This document shows positions 41,420 through 50,189 of a stretch of 64,000 nucleotides of DNA, in pieces (the first letter of the stretch is position 1; every line of letters begins with the position of its first letter). Under the pieces are notes generated by a model. The model saw only the letters and a program-made list of their open reading frames with translations, did no database searches and was not told the origin of the DNA. The DNA is taken from contig PHCX01000008.1 in assembly GCA_002842435.1 (NCBI GenBank), forward strand, positions 142,291 through 206,290, in the 5' to 3' direction. The DNA comes from Betaproteobacteria bacterium HGW-Betaproteobacteria-1 (GTDB taxonomy: Bacteria > Pseudomonadota > Gammaproteobacteria > Burkholderiales > Methylophilaceae). The position numbers were made by a program, and so were the translations under genes.

Positions 41420-43126
41420 TTAATGCCTGATCAAGCTGGTCAAATCGATCACGCGCGTCACTTCGGAGAAACTGGTGTAGCCCTCAAGGATGCGGCGTAC
41501 CCCGTCTTCCGCCAATGTCACGAATCCCTTCTCCATCGCCACCGCACGGATTTCATCCAGCGGTGAACGACGCGCCACCAGCGCATCGATATCATTGTCG
41601 ATGCGCAGCAATTCGATGATCGCCATGCGGCCACGATAGCCGGTGTAGTTGCAGCGCTTGCAGCCGACCTGACGGTAGATCTGCACTTCGGTCTTCGCTT
41701 GCAGGCCGAGCAGACGGCGCTCGTCGGCATCCGGGCTGTAGGCCTCCTTGCAATGCGGGCACAGCACGCGCACCAGACGCTGGGCGACGACACCGATGAT
41801 GTTGCCGGCCATGATGTCCGGCGAAACGCCGATATCGAGCAGGCGCGGGAAGGTACCAAGGGCCGAATTGGTGTGCAGGGTGCTGAACACCTGGTGGCCG
41901 GTCATTGCAGCGCGGAATGCCATGGTGGCGGTATCTTCATCGCGGATTTCACCGACCAGGATGATGTCCGGGTCCTGCCGCATGATGGAACGGATGCCGT
42001 TGGCGAAATCGACCTTGTTCACTTCAGCCACCGAGGTCTGGCGCATCATGGTGACCGGATATTCCACCGGGTCTTCCAGCGTCATGATGTTGACGCTTTC
42101 GGTATTGAGGTGCGACAGCAGTGAATAGAGCGTGGTCGTTTTGCCGCTACCGGTCGGGCCAGTGACGATGACGATGCCTTCAGGCCGCGTCATCATCAGC
42201 TTCAGTTCTTCCAGAGTCTCGTCGCGCAAGCCCATTCTATCCATCGGTATGATGGATTTTTCGCGGTCCAGCACACGCAGGACGATGTTCTCGCCATGAA
42301 TGGTCGGATGACTGGCGACACGAAAATCGATGGGGCGGCCACCGAGATTGATGTTCAGGCGACCATCCTGCGGTGAACGTGTCTCGGCGATATCCATACC
42401 GCTGATGACCTTGAGGCGCACGGCGATGCCGGGCCAGTAGGTCTTGTGCAGACTGCGTATCTGCTGCAAGACGCCATCGATACGATAGCGAATGCGCAAG
42501 AAGGCGTATTCCGGCTCGAAGTGGATGTCCGATGCGCCGCGCTTGACCGCGTCCATCAACAAGGCACCGACCAGACGCACCACCGGTTGCGTATATTGGT
42601 CGCCCTCGGCGATCAAACTCTGGTAATCGATCTCGCCGGTTTCAATCTCGCGCAGGATGCCGTCAACCGACAGTTCATATCCGTAGAACTGGTCGATATA
42701 TTCTTCCAGCTGCGCTTCTGCCGCCAGCGCAGGCTTGAGCTGGATCTGGCCGCCCAGCATGGCACGCAACTGATCCAGCGCCACCACATTGAACATGTCG
42801 GCCATCGCTACCGTCAGCAGCTTGATATTGTCCTCATAGGCGATCGGCAGCAGGTGATAACGCCGAGCAAACTCTTCCGGCACCATCTTCAGCGCATCCG
42901 AATCGGCAATCACGGTGGAAAGATCGATACTTTCCTGGCCGATGGTGTGCGCGACCAAGTCGCGCACCATGGCTTCCGTCACGAACCCAAGACGCACCAG
43001 CTGGCGGCCGAGCGGAATATTGTTCTGCTCCTGCTCCATCAGCGCAATACGCAGCTGGTCCTGACTGATCAGCCCCTGCTGCACCATAAGTTCGCCTAAG
43101 CGTAGCTTGCGTCGCTGCTCGGCCAT
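41420..43126 (-). CDS. mshE: MshE, GspE/PilB-type assembly ATPase
   Basis: 568 residues. The N-terminal MshEN-type repeats (LGELMVQQGLISQDQLRIAL, LGRQLVRLGFVTEAMVRDLV) are the module that binds cyclic di-GMP in MshE; VARRYHLL-like pieces follow. The ATPase core has Walker A VTGPTGSGKTTTLYSLL, the Asp box and Walker B ILVGEIRDEDTATMAFRAAMTGH. A zinc-binding tetracysteine (CPHC and CKRC) sits in the C-terminal domain, as in assembly rather than retraction ATPases. No pilT-like gene is present in the operon. Confidence 0.95.
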   Translation of the reverse strand: MAEQRRKLRLGELMVQQGLISQDQLRIALMEQEQNNIPLGRQLVRLGFVTEAMVRDLVAHTIGQESIDLSTVIADSDALKMVPEEFARRYHLLPIAYEDNIKLLTVAMADMFNVVALDQLRAMLGGQIQLKPALAAEAQLEEYIDQFYGYELSVDGILREIETGEIDYQSLIAEGDQYTQPVVRLVGALLMDAVKRGASDIHFEPEYAFLRIRYRIDGVLQQIRSLHKTYWPGIAVRLKVISGMDIAETRSPQDGRLNINLGGRPIDFRVASHPTIHGENIVLRVLDREKSIIPMDRMGLRDETLEELKLMMTRPEGIVIVTGPTGSGKTTTLYSLLSHLNTESVNIMTLEDPVEYPVTMMRQTSVAEVNKVDFANGIRSIMRQDPDIILVGEIRDEDTATMAFRAAMTGHQVFSTLHTNSALGTFPRLLDIGVSPDIMAGNIIGVVAQRLVRVLCPHCKEAYSPDADERRLLGLQAKTEVQIYRQVGCKRCNYTGYRGRMAIIELLRIDNDIDALVARRSPLDEIRAVAMEKGFVTLAEDGVRRILEGYTSFSEVTRVIDLTSLIRH

Positions 43127-43197
43127 GTTTATCCAACCATCCTCTGAGTGTCTTTTTATTAATCTTTCGCGGTCGATGACGACATTAACCGCATTTT

Positions 43198-44376
43198 TTA
43201 CTGAAGTTGCACGATACGCGACTCCAGTGTGGCGCGGTCTATGGCTGCCACGCTCCGGTTCCCCAACAAGTTCAATGTCTGCCGGTAATACTGCAGGGCA
43301 AGCGCCGTCTTACCCAGCTGATCCAGACTGATTGCCAGATTGAACGCATGTTCGGGATTGGCGGCATCCAGTCGATGGGCCTCGAAGAACGCCTGCTGCG
43401 CCTGCGACCATTGACTGTGTTCCGCATACAGGCTGCCGAGCGCCGCATGCAGATGAGCCGCTTCCGGCTGCAGGGCGATCAGATTCCTGATGCGCGACTC
43501 GCTGCTGACCGGATCCGCCTGGCCGAGCAAAGTCGCCATCGCCGACTGCGCAAAACTGTTTCTTGGCTCTATCTCCAGCACCTTGCCATACCAGCCCATC
43601 GCATCATTACCACGCCCCTGGCGCATGGCGATTGCCGCCATGCCCAGCAAGGCATCCGTATTGCGCACATCGGCCTGCAGCACCCGACGATAGGCAGCCT
43701 GCGCAGCAGCGTCATCACCCGCCTGAAAAGCCTGATAGGCCGCCACCAGATTGGGGTTGATCGCCGGCGGCGGATTGTTGATCGTCACCTTGACCTCACG
43801 TTGCGGAGCCGGCGGCGGGGTACTGGCCACAGGCCGAGAGACCGGTGCCGTTGCTGCTTCAGCCAGCGAAAACCCCTGATCAACCGGCGCAGATTCTGTA
43901 GTCGCACTCACTTCTTCCGCAACCGTCTCCTGCGCGAATTCACCCGCAGCCATTATTTCAGCCTCTGCAATCTCTTCCGCTGGCGGTGCTTCAGGCAAGT
44001 CCGGCGTTGGCGTGACTTCCACCACGCGCGCCGGCATCACCAGCTCTGGCTGTTTGAACGACTCGAGATAGTAATAAAAGCCAGCTGCCGCCAGCAACAG
44101 CAAGGCGACTCCGCCCAGCAGTAACATCTTGGTCGCGTCGCTCGTACTGCCCGATTTGGCTGCGAAAACGACACCAGCAGCCTTCTGCTTTGCATTGCCG
44201 GATTCTGCTCGAGCCGGCCGCACTGCAGGCTGACTATCGGAAAACCCGGCTTCCGTTTCAAGGTCCGGCTCGATAGGCGTCAGCTCCAGAGATGCAGCCC
44301 CCGCCGAGGCGCCGGTTTTTTCCTCGGAGGACTTTTCCTGTTCTGCCTTGTGCAGTGCCTTAATAAGCAGACTCAT
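43198..44376 (-). CDS. mshN: MshN-like TPR protein
   Basis: 392 residues. A short cytoplasmic start (LLIKALHKAEQEKSSEE), a membrane helix about residues 88-108 (LLGGVALLLLAAAGFYYYL), a Pro/Glu/Ala-rich linker, then TPR repeats from about residue 215: YQAFQAGDDAAAQAAYRRVLQAD, ALLGMAAIAMRQGRGNDAMGWYGKVLEI, LGSLYAEHSQWSQAQQAFFEAHRLD, AFNLAISLDQLGKTALALQYYRQTL. It matches MshN, taken to be a periplasmic scaffold. The start overlaps mshL by 17 bp. Confidence 0.88.
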   Translation of the reverse strand: MSLLIKALHKAEQEKSSEEKTGASAGAASLELTPIEPDLETEAGFSDSQPAVRPARAESGNAKQKAAGVVFAAKSGSTSDATKMLLLGGVALLLLAAAGFYYYLESFKQPELVMPARVVEVTPTPDLPEAPPAEEIAEAEIMAAGEFAQETVAEEVSATTESAPVDQGFSLAEAATAPVSRPVASTPPPAPQREVKVTINNPPPAINPNLVAAYQAFQAGDDAAAQAAYRRVLQADVRNTDALLGMAAIAMRQGRGNDAMGWYGKVLEIEPRNSFAQSAMATLLGQADPVSSESRIRNLIALQPEAAHLHAALGSLYAEHSQWSQAQQAFFEAHRLDAANPEHAFNLAISLDQLGKTALALQYYRQTLNLLGNRSVAAIDRATLESRIVQLQ

Positions 44377-46219
44377 CGAGACTTTGCTGCAATTGTTGCG
44401 TTGGAAGATATTGCTTGTAGGACTGCAACTCGTCGCTTTCCAGGCTGGCGTTGGTAATCACGGTCGGTCGCAGGAAGATGACGAGTTCGGTTTTTCTGTT
44501 CGAATCATTTCTGCCGGTAAAGGCACGGCCCACACCCGGGATATCAGACAGCCCCGGCACCTTGTCGGTATTGCTCCTGATCACGTCCTGCATGAGCCCG
44601 CCAAGCACGGCAGTATTGCCGCTACTGATCTGTAGCAAGGACTCCATCTCCCGTACCTGAATTTCGGGAATACCCTGATAATCGACTTTAGCCAGATCCA
44701 GCTGCGGATTCGGGTCCGGTACATAGCGGATCAAACTGGAAATAGTTGGGCGGACATTGATATTCACATTGCCGGTGTCATTGATTTGCGGCGTCACGCT
44801 CATGACAATACCAACCGGCACCGTATTAGGTGTTGTTGTCACTGATTGCAGATTCGTACCAGACACACCCGACGCCGACTGCGATATCTGCGACTGCACG
44901 GTGAAATAGACCAGATTATCGACCACCTTCAAAACTGCAGTCTGATTATTCAGCACCATCAGTTTTGGACTGGAGAGCACCTTGGTGTCACCAAACTCCT
45001 TGAGCAGCCTGATGGACGCTGCGATATTCCCCAATGAGCTGGTCGGATTGAAATAACCGGCAATCAGACCTGTACCTGTGCCGCGCGTCTGTAAATCGCC
45101 GCGAGCGAAACCTTCCGGCAGCTGCAGTCTCTGACTTAACGTAAAACCGCTGCTGGCGCCTGCATTGCCCAGACGACTCCAGTCTATCCCCGCCTGGTAG
45201 CCATCGTTCAGCTGCACCTCGACAATGGTAGCCTCGATCAGCACCTGGCGCTTGGCACTGCTCATGACCTTGTCGATAAATTCCCGTACTTTTTCATGCT
45301 GCTTGTTGGTGCCACGAACCGTAATCACCCCCGCTTCGCGATTGGAAATCACTGTCGCCGCAAACAGGGTTTTATATTCCGCTCTGGCTTTTTCCCGATC
45401 TTCGGTGCTTGTCGTGCTGGCAGGCGAAATTGCTGCAGTGAGCGCCGCGGTCACGCCATCCGCATTCGGCACCGGCGCGGCAGACTGTGGACTGCCTTCA
45501 CGCGTGATAATGACTTCCTTGTCCGTCTCGGCAAGCAGTTCCTTGACGTTCTTCTCCAGATTTTCCCAGAAACGGTTCTGTGACTCGCTGGTGACGGAAG
45601 TACGCGAACTGTTGTTGGCGCCGCCGGATGCGCTGGTCGTGACACTGCTGCCACCCGAGCCTGTCGTCGCGCTCTGGCCGGTACTGGAAATCTCGGCTGC
45701 CGCACCGATAAACCCTTTGGTGTCACGCGACATGTTGACGTAATCGATCTTATAGGTGCGCAGCACCGGATGATCCGGCGTAATACTCAGTACATTGTTT
45801 TCGACTTTGTAGGTGAGATCAACCTGCTTGGCGAGACGCTCCAGAATCGCAGGCAAGGTCTGATCAACCGCATTGAGTGTGACGCGGCCCTGAATGGCCG
45901 GATGGATATCGATATTGAGATTGCTTTCACGCGCCAGCGCAAAGAGGATTTCCTTGACCGGCACTTCGTTGACCACGACGCTGTAGGTCTGCTCCTTGGC
46001 TTTAGGGGTGGGGGGCGGCAAATAGGTGGCACTTCTGACCGGCCTTGGAATATCGCCGCCAGCCGCCTGAGCGCCCTGCCGGGCCTGAGGTGCTGCCTCG
46101 CCATCAATATGGCCGCTTGATGGCACGACCTTGCTCTGATGCGCACAGCTGGCCAAAGTCAGTGACATTGAAATCGCAAACCATGTTAACCATGTTCTTT
46201 TCATACGCACACGCACCAT
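44360..46219 (-). CDS. mshL: MshL, MSHA-type outer-membrane secretin
   Basis: 619 residues. The N-terminus has a lipobox (LTLASC), so it is a lipoprotein; a start at 46204 (MKRTWLT) is as plausible as 46219. The STN-like domain (VPVKEILFALARESNLNIDIHPAIQGRVTLNAVDQTL) leads into a Ser/Thr/Gly-rich loop with many repeats of small residues. The secretin core follows: NREAGVITVRGTNKQHEKVREFIDKV, VLIEATIVEVQLNDGYQAGIDWS, VLSSPKLMVLNNQTAVLKV, VMSVTPQINDTGNVNINVRPTIS and VLGGLMQDVIRSNTDKVPGLSDIPG. It is the pore for the pilus. Confidence 0.95.
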   Translation of the reverse strand: MVRVRMKRTWLTWFAISMSLTLASCAHQSKVVPSSGHIDGEAAPQARQGAQAAGGDIPRPVRSATYLPPPTPKAKEQTYSVVVNEVPVKEILFALARESNLNIDIHPAIQGRVTLNAVDQTLPAILERLAKQVDLTYKVENNVLSITPDHPVLRTYKIDYVNMSRDTKGFIGAAAEISSTGQSATTGSGGSSVTTSASGGANNSSRTSVTSESQNRFWENLEKNVKELLAETDKEVIITREGSPQSAAPVPNADGVTAALTAAISPASTTSTEDREKARAEYKTLFAATVISNREAGVITVRGTNKQHEKVREFIDKVMSSAKRQVLIEATIVEVQLNDGYQAGIDWSRLGNAGASSGFTLSQRLQLPEGFARGDLQTRGTGTGLIAGYFNPTSSLGNIAASIRLLKEFGDTKVLSSPKLMVLNNQTAVLKVVDNLVYFTVQSQISQSASGVSGTNLQSVTTTPNTVPVGIVMSVTPQINDTGNVNINVRPTISSLIRYVPDPNPQLDLAKVDYQGIPEIQVREMESLLQISSGNTAVLGGLMQDVIRSNTDKVPGLSDIPGVGRAFTGRNDSNRKTELVIFLRPTVITNASLESDELQSYKQYLPTQQLQQSLDESAY

Positions 46220-46277
46220 CTACATTGAGCTCAATGACTAGTTTACCCTATAACCCGCTTTAAACCGCAACACCAAG

Positions 46278-47687
46278 CTATTGAAGCTGCTTTGTTTCCT
46301 GCAGTATGCCACCTACCGTTCGCAGTTGCGGACGATAGGAACGCAAACCTGCCGGCAATTGTCGCATCGCCTCCTGCGCAGCCAGCCGATCCTCGTAACT
46401 GCCGTAAAGCACTGTCAGGAAAGGCGCATTGTTAACCTGCGTTCGGTAAACATAGAGGTTATCAAGTTCCAGTTGGCCTGCGAGCGATTCCAACTGCCTA
46501 CGCAACTGGTCGTCATTGGCACTTCCCATCAGCTGAATGCTGACAGTGGAAGCTGGCTGCTGATTCAGCCATTGTCTGGTGACATTCAGCCTGTGTTCAA
46601 GTATGTCGGCAGAAACTCCGGCAGTTTGCGGCGTGTTTTCTTCTGATACTGTCTCCACAGAAGCATAGCCTGCTGTAGATTGTGGCTCCGGCTGCGCAAC
46701 AGCCTCTGCCGCTAACACCGGTGATAATTCCTGCACCCCCTCCACAGACGCGACAGACGCTTGCCCTGCTATCCTTGATTGCCAAAGATGCGTCAGATAT
46801 CCGAGCACCAAACCCAGAACAAGGATACCAGCCGCTATCATGTAGAGCTTCTGCGCCCTACCCTTGTTAAGCTGTTCAGCGCCGAACTCGCTATCGCGGA
46901 TGGCGGCTTTCACATGCTTGGGCGTGACCTGATAGACGTTTTCGGAAAACGCCGCCAACAGAGCCTTGTCAGCCAGTATATTGATACGCCTGACCAGGCC
47001 TTCGGACGATTTTGCGATCATGCGAATGGCGGATTTGGAAAACAGGTGCGGGCCGAAATAGCCGGCGGCACGCAAACGGAAAATCAGGTAATCCGCCACG
47101 TCCTGTTCGGCCAACGGGCCGAGGTTGAAACTGTGCGTGATGCGTTCGCGCAGCTGACGGATCTGTGTTTCGTTGAGGTTTTCGTCCAGCTCTGGCTGGC
47201 CGAAAAGCACAATCTGCAGCAATTTGTCATGCCGGGTTTCCAGATTGGACAGCAAACGAATCTCTTCCAGCGTCGCCAGCGGCATGCCCTGCGCTTCCTC
47301 GACGAAGATGACCACTTGTCGGCCTTCGGCGTAGCGGTCGAGCAGATAGGCATGCAGCACCTGCATGACGCGCAAGCGGTCGGCGTCGGGCGGCAAATCC
47401 AGCTGCAATTCGAATGCGATGGCATGCAACACGTCTTCCGGCGCCACGCTGGGGTTGGCCAGATAAACGCTCTCGACCTTTTCCGGCAGCAGGGTTTGCA
47501 GCATGCGGCACAACATGGTCTTGCCGCTGCCGACTTCGCCCACCACCTTGACGATACCCTCACCGCTGGTGATGGCATAGGTCAGCGCATCGAGAATCGC
47601 CCCACGATTGCCGCCGGAGAAAAAGAATTCCGTGTTTGGCGTGATTTTATATGGCGGCTCTTTCAGGCCAAAGTGGGCGTAATACAT
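46278..47687 (-). CDS. mshM: MshM, ExeA-like AAA+ ATPase
   Basis: 469 residues. The start [23 protein letters not shown] is the conserved ExeA/MshM opening. Walker A is VVGEVGSGKTMLCRMLQ and Walker B VVIFVEEAQGMPLATLEEIRLLSNLE. A membrane helix lies near residues 280-300 (MIAAGILVLGLVLGYLTHLW). The C-terminal periplasmic part ends with a SPOR-like module (YRTQVNNAPFLTVLYGSYEDRLAAQEAMRQLP), suggesting peptidoglycan contact for secretin placement (inference). Its start overlaps the regulator stop by 1 bp. Confidence 0.9.
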   Translation of the reverse strand: MYYAHFGLKEPPYKITPNTEFFFSGGNRGAILDALTYAITSGEGIVKVVGEVGSGKTMLCRMLQTLLPEKVESVYLANPSVAPEDVLHAIAFELQLDLPPDADRLRVMQVLHAYLLDRYAEGRQVVIFVEEAQGMPLATLEEIRLLSNLETRHDKLLQIVLFGQPELDENLNETQIRQLRERITHSFNLGPLAEQDVADYLIFRLRAAGYFGPHLFSKSAIRMIAKSSEGLVRRINILADKALLAAFSENVYQVTPKHVKAAIRDSEFGAEQLNKGRAQKLYMIAAGILVLGLVLGYLTHLWQSRIAGQASVASVEGVQELSPVLAAEAVAQPEPQSTAGYASVETVSEENTPQTAGVSADILEHRLNVTRQWLNQQPASTVSIQLMGSANDDQLRRQLESLAGQLELDNLYVYRTQVNNAPFLTVLYGSYEDRLAAQEAMRQLPAGLRSYRPQLRTVGGILQETKQLQ

Positions 47688-49108
47688 TATTGCTCTTGCA
47701 TCTGCATGCGGCTGTACAAGGTGGTTCGGTTGATGCCCAGCAGTTTGGCGGCCTGACTGAGATTGCCGTGGGTGATTTTCAGCGCGGCATCGACATAGGC
47801 TTTTTCCCAGGTTTTCAACACCTGATCCAGGTTGACGTTGGCCTGTGTCTGCAAATGACGCATGGCCTGATTGGAAAGTGCAGCCTCGTCATTCAGTGAC
47901 GCCACGTCATTGGGCGAAGTCAGTTGCATCAAATCAAGCTCAGCCGCCAGTTGTACATCGCTGACTGACTGCCCGGCATACTTCGCCATCAGGCGGATGA
48001 TGATGTTGCGCAATTCACGCACATTGCCCGGGAAGTGGTAATCCAGCCAGCGCTGGCCGGCCCTGTTATCGAATTTGAAAGGCTTCCTGCCGGTCTCCCG
48101 AGCATAGAAATCGCTGTAATAATCCAGCAGCGCATAACGATCCTCACCCAGATCCCGCAGCGGCGGCACACGCACGGTGAAGACGCTCAGCCGGTGATAG
48201 AGATCAATACGGAAATTGCTGTTGCGCACTTCCTCGCGCAGATCGCGGTTGGTGGCGGCGATGATGCGCGCCTTGCTCTTGCGCGTCTGCGTCTCGCCGA
48301 TGCGCTGGTATTCGCCGTTCTCCAGCACGCGCAGCAGCTTGGATTGCATCTCCAGCGGCAGCTCGCCGATCTCATCAAGAAACAGCGTGCCTTCACCGGC
48401 ATCCTCGAAATAGCCGGTATGCGAGGTCTGTGCGCCGGTAAAAGCGCCTTTGCCATGACCGAACAGGATGGATTCCGCCAGTGTCGGCGAAATGGCCGCA
48501 CAGTTGACTGACAGGTAGGGCTGACGTGCGCGACTGCTCAAACGGTGAAGACAGTTAGCCACCAGCTCCTTGCCACTACCGGATTCACCCTCGATCAGCA
48601 CCGGGAAAGGCGCATCTGCGAATTGTGTGATCTGCGTGCGCAGCGTCTGCATCGGCAGACTTTCGCCCAGCAACCCGCAGCTTTCCTGCTCCTTGCTGCC
48701 TTCGGTTTTTTCCGCTTCCTGCAGTTTCAACGCATTCTGCAGAATCTCCTTCAGGCGATCCACATCGCAGGGCTTGGGAATGAAGTCGACTGCGCCCAGC
48801 GCCATCGCGTGCTTGACGTTGATCTCTTCATTCTGGCCGGAAAGCACATGAATCTTCATGGTCGGCGAATGCGCCAGCAACTCGCCGATTACCTTGAAAC
48901 CCTCATCCGGCTTATGCGGCACCGGCGGCAAACCGAGATCCACCAGCGCCAGCGCCGGCGGCACTTCAAGCTGCCTCAAGAGACTTTTGGCTTGCGCTCG
49001 GGATTCTGCGACATAGACATCGAAATGCTTGCTCAGTACGTAATGCAGGGTATCGGTAATCAGGGGATCATCATCGATGATGATCAGGGTGGGATTTTGT
49101 TCAGCCAT
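47687..49108 (-). CDS. Sigma-54 response regulator, PrsR-like
   Basis: 473 residues from the ATG at 49108, which has a GGGAAG site; a TTG at 49129 lies upstream of that site. Receiver domain: [18 protein letters not shown], phospho-Asp in [15 protein letters not shown] and the Lys of FIPKPCD. AAA+ domain: [16 protein letters not shown] (Walker A), GKGAFTGA (sigma-54 contact), [13 protein letters not shown] (Walker B). C-terminal Fis-type helix-turn-helix: [19 protein letters not shown]. The DLGLPP and EG spacing recall the PEP-CTERM response regulator PrsR. No partner kinase is in the window. It is the first gene of the MSHA-like operon, so it may regulate it. Confidence 0.85.
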   Translation of the reverse strand: MAEQNPTLIIIDDDPLITDTLHYVLSKHFDVYVAESRAQAKSLLRQLEVPPALALVDLGLPPVPHKPDEGFKVIGELLAHSPTMKIHVLSGQNEEINVKHAMALGAVDFIPKPCDVDRLKEILQNALKLQEAEKTEGSKEQESCGLLGESLPMQTLRTQITQFADAPFPVLIEGESGSGKELVANCLHRLSSRARQPYLSVNCAAISPTLAESILFGHGKGAFTGAQTSHTGYFEDAGEGTLFLDEIGELPLEMQSKLLRVLENGEYQRIGETQTRKSKARIIAATNRDLREEVRNSNFRIDLYHRLSVFTVRVPPLRDLGEDRYALLDYYSDFYARETGRKPFKFDNRAGQRWLDYHFPGNVRELRNIIIRLMAKYAGQSVSDVQLAAELDLMQLTSPNDVASLNDEAALSNQAMRHLQTQANVNLDQVLKTWEKAYVDAALKITHGNLSQAAKLLGINRTTLYSRMQMQEQ

Positions 49109-49173
49109 CTGAGGGTCTTCCCGCGACAATTATTGATTTATTTTTAAAAACAGAAAGTAAGGCATTTTTCCCT

Positions 49174-49202
49174 AATATAACCGTAATGGCTTGCAGCATC
49201 AA
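49174..49202 (-). promoter_or_regulatory. Promoter of the MSHA-like operon
   Basis: On the minus strand TTGATG (49197-49202) and TATATT (49174-49179) are separated by 17 bp. Predicted start near 49167, leaving a leader of about 60 nt before the regulator gene. The rest of the 134-bp gap shows nothing else. Confidence 0.6.
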
Positions 49203-49263
49203 TCAGATAAGCCTTTTCAGCTGACTTGAAGCAGGAAAATTGCTTTATCTGCGCCGCCCTGAT

Positions 49264-50187
49264 TTACAGATCGGCCAGACTCTTGATATGTGTCATGACA
49301 CTGCGCCCCAGCGCACTCAGTGCGTAACCGCCCTCCAGTGCGGAAACGATGCGGCCACCGGCATGCCGGCTCGCCACATCTTTCAGCGCTTCGGTCACCC
49401 AGTAATAGTCCGCCTCCTGCAAGGCCAGTCCGCCCATGTCATCCTCCCTGTGCGCATCAAAGCCGGCAGAGATCAGAATGAATTGCGGCTGGAAGCACTC
49501 CAGTGCCGGTAGCCAGTGCTCACTGACAGCAGCGCGGAATTCAGCGCCCTTGCAGCCCGCCGCCAGCGGCACATTGATGATGTGATCATTGCCGCTATCA
49601 GCACCACTATGCGGGTAATAGGGATGACGAAAGGTGGAACACAGCATTACGCACGGATCATCATGAAAGATTTCCTCGGTGCCGTTACCATGATGCACAT
49701 CGAAGTCGGCAATGGCCACCCGTTGCAAACCATGATGCTGCAAAGCGTGGGCGGCGCCTATCGCGACATTGTTGAACAGGCAGAAGCCGGAAGCGCTGGC
49801 GCGACCGGCGTGATGACCGGGCGGACGGATGTTGCAGAAGGCGTTCTGCACCTGGCCCGACATGACCAGATCGACCGCCGTGATGACTGCACCGGCAGCA
49901 TGCAACGCCGCCTGCAGACTGTGCGGATTCATGCGCGTATCGCCATCGATCTCGACAAAACCCGATTCGGGCGACAGCGCGAACACCCGCTCGACATACT
50001 CGGGCGCATGTACCAGCATCAGCTGCTCCTTGCTCGCAGGCGCCGCCTCAAAGGGCACCAGAAGATCCAGCAAACCGGAAGCAATCAGTTGGTCGTGGAC
50101 GGCATGAATGCGGGCGGCTTCCTCGGGAAAGATCTCGCCCATGTCGTGACCCAGACAGGCCGGATGGGTGATATAGGCGGTATGCAT
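49264..50187 (-). CDS. Class II histone-deacetylase-like amidohydrolase
   Basis: 307 residues. The HDAC/AcuC/AphA pattern is complete: YITHPACLGHDMG, RPPGHHAGRASASGFCLFNNVAI (His pair 125/126), ADFDVHHGNGTEEIF (zinc Asp163 and His165), FRHPYYPHSGADSGND and ISAGFDAHREDDMGGL (zinc Asp). It removes acetyl groups from lysine or small molecules. It begins 2 bp after the stop of a GNAT-containing acyl-CoA-ligase-like acetyltransferase, an arrangement that suggests an acetylation/deacetylation pair. Confidence 0.92.
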   Translation of the reverse strand: MHTAYITHPACLGHDMGEIFPEEAARIHAVHDQLIASGLLDLLVPFEAAPASKEQLMLVHAPEYVERVFALSPESGFVEIDGDTRMNPHSLQAALHAAGAVITAVDLVMSGQVQNAFCNIRPPGHHAGRASASGFCLFNNVAIGAAHALQHHGLQRVAIADFDVHHGNGTEEIFHDDPCVMLCSTFRHPYYPHSGADSGNDHIINVPLAAGCKGAEFRAAVSEHWLPALECFQPQFILISAGFDAHREDDMGGLALQEADYYWVTEALKDVASRHAGGRIVSALEGGYALSALGRSVMTHIKSLADL

Positions 50188-50189
50188 GC

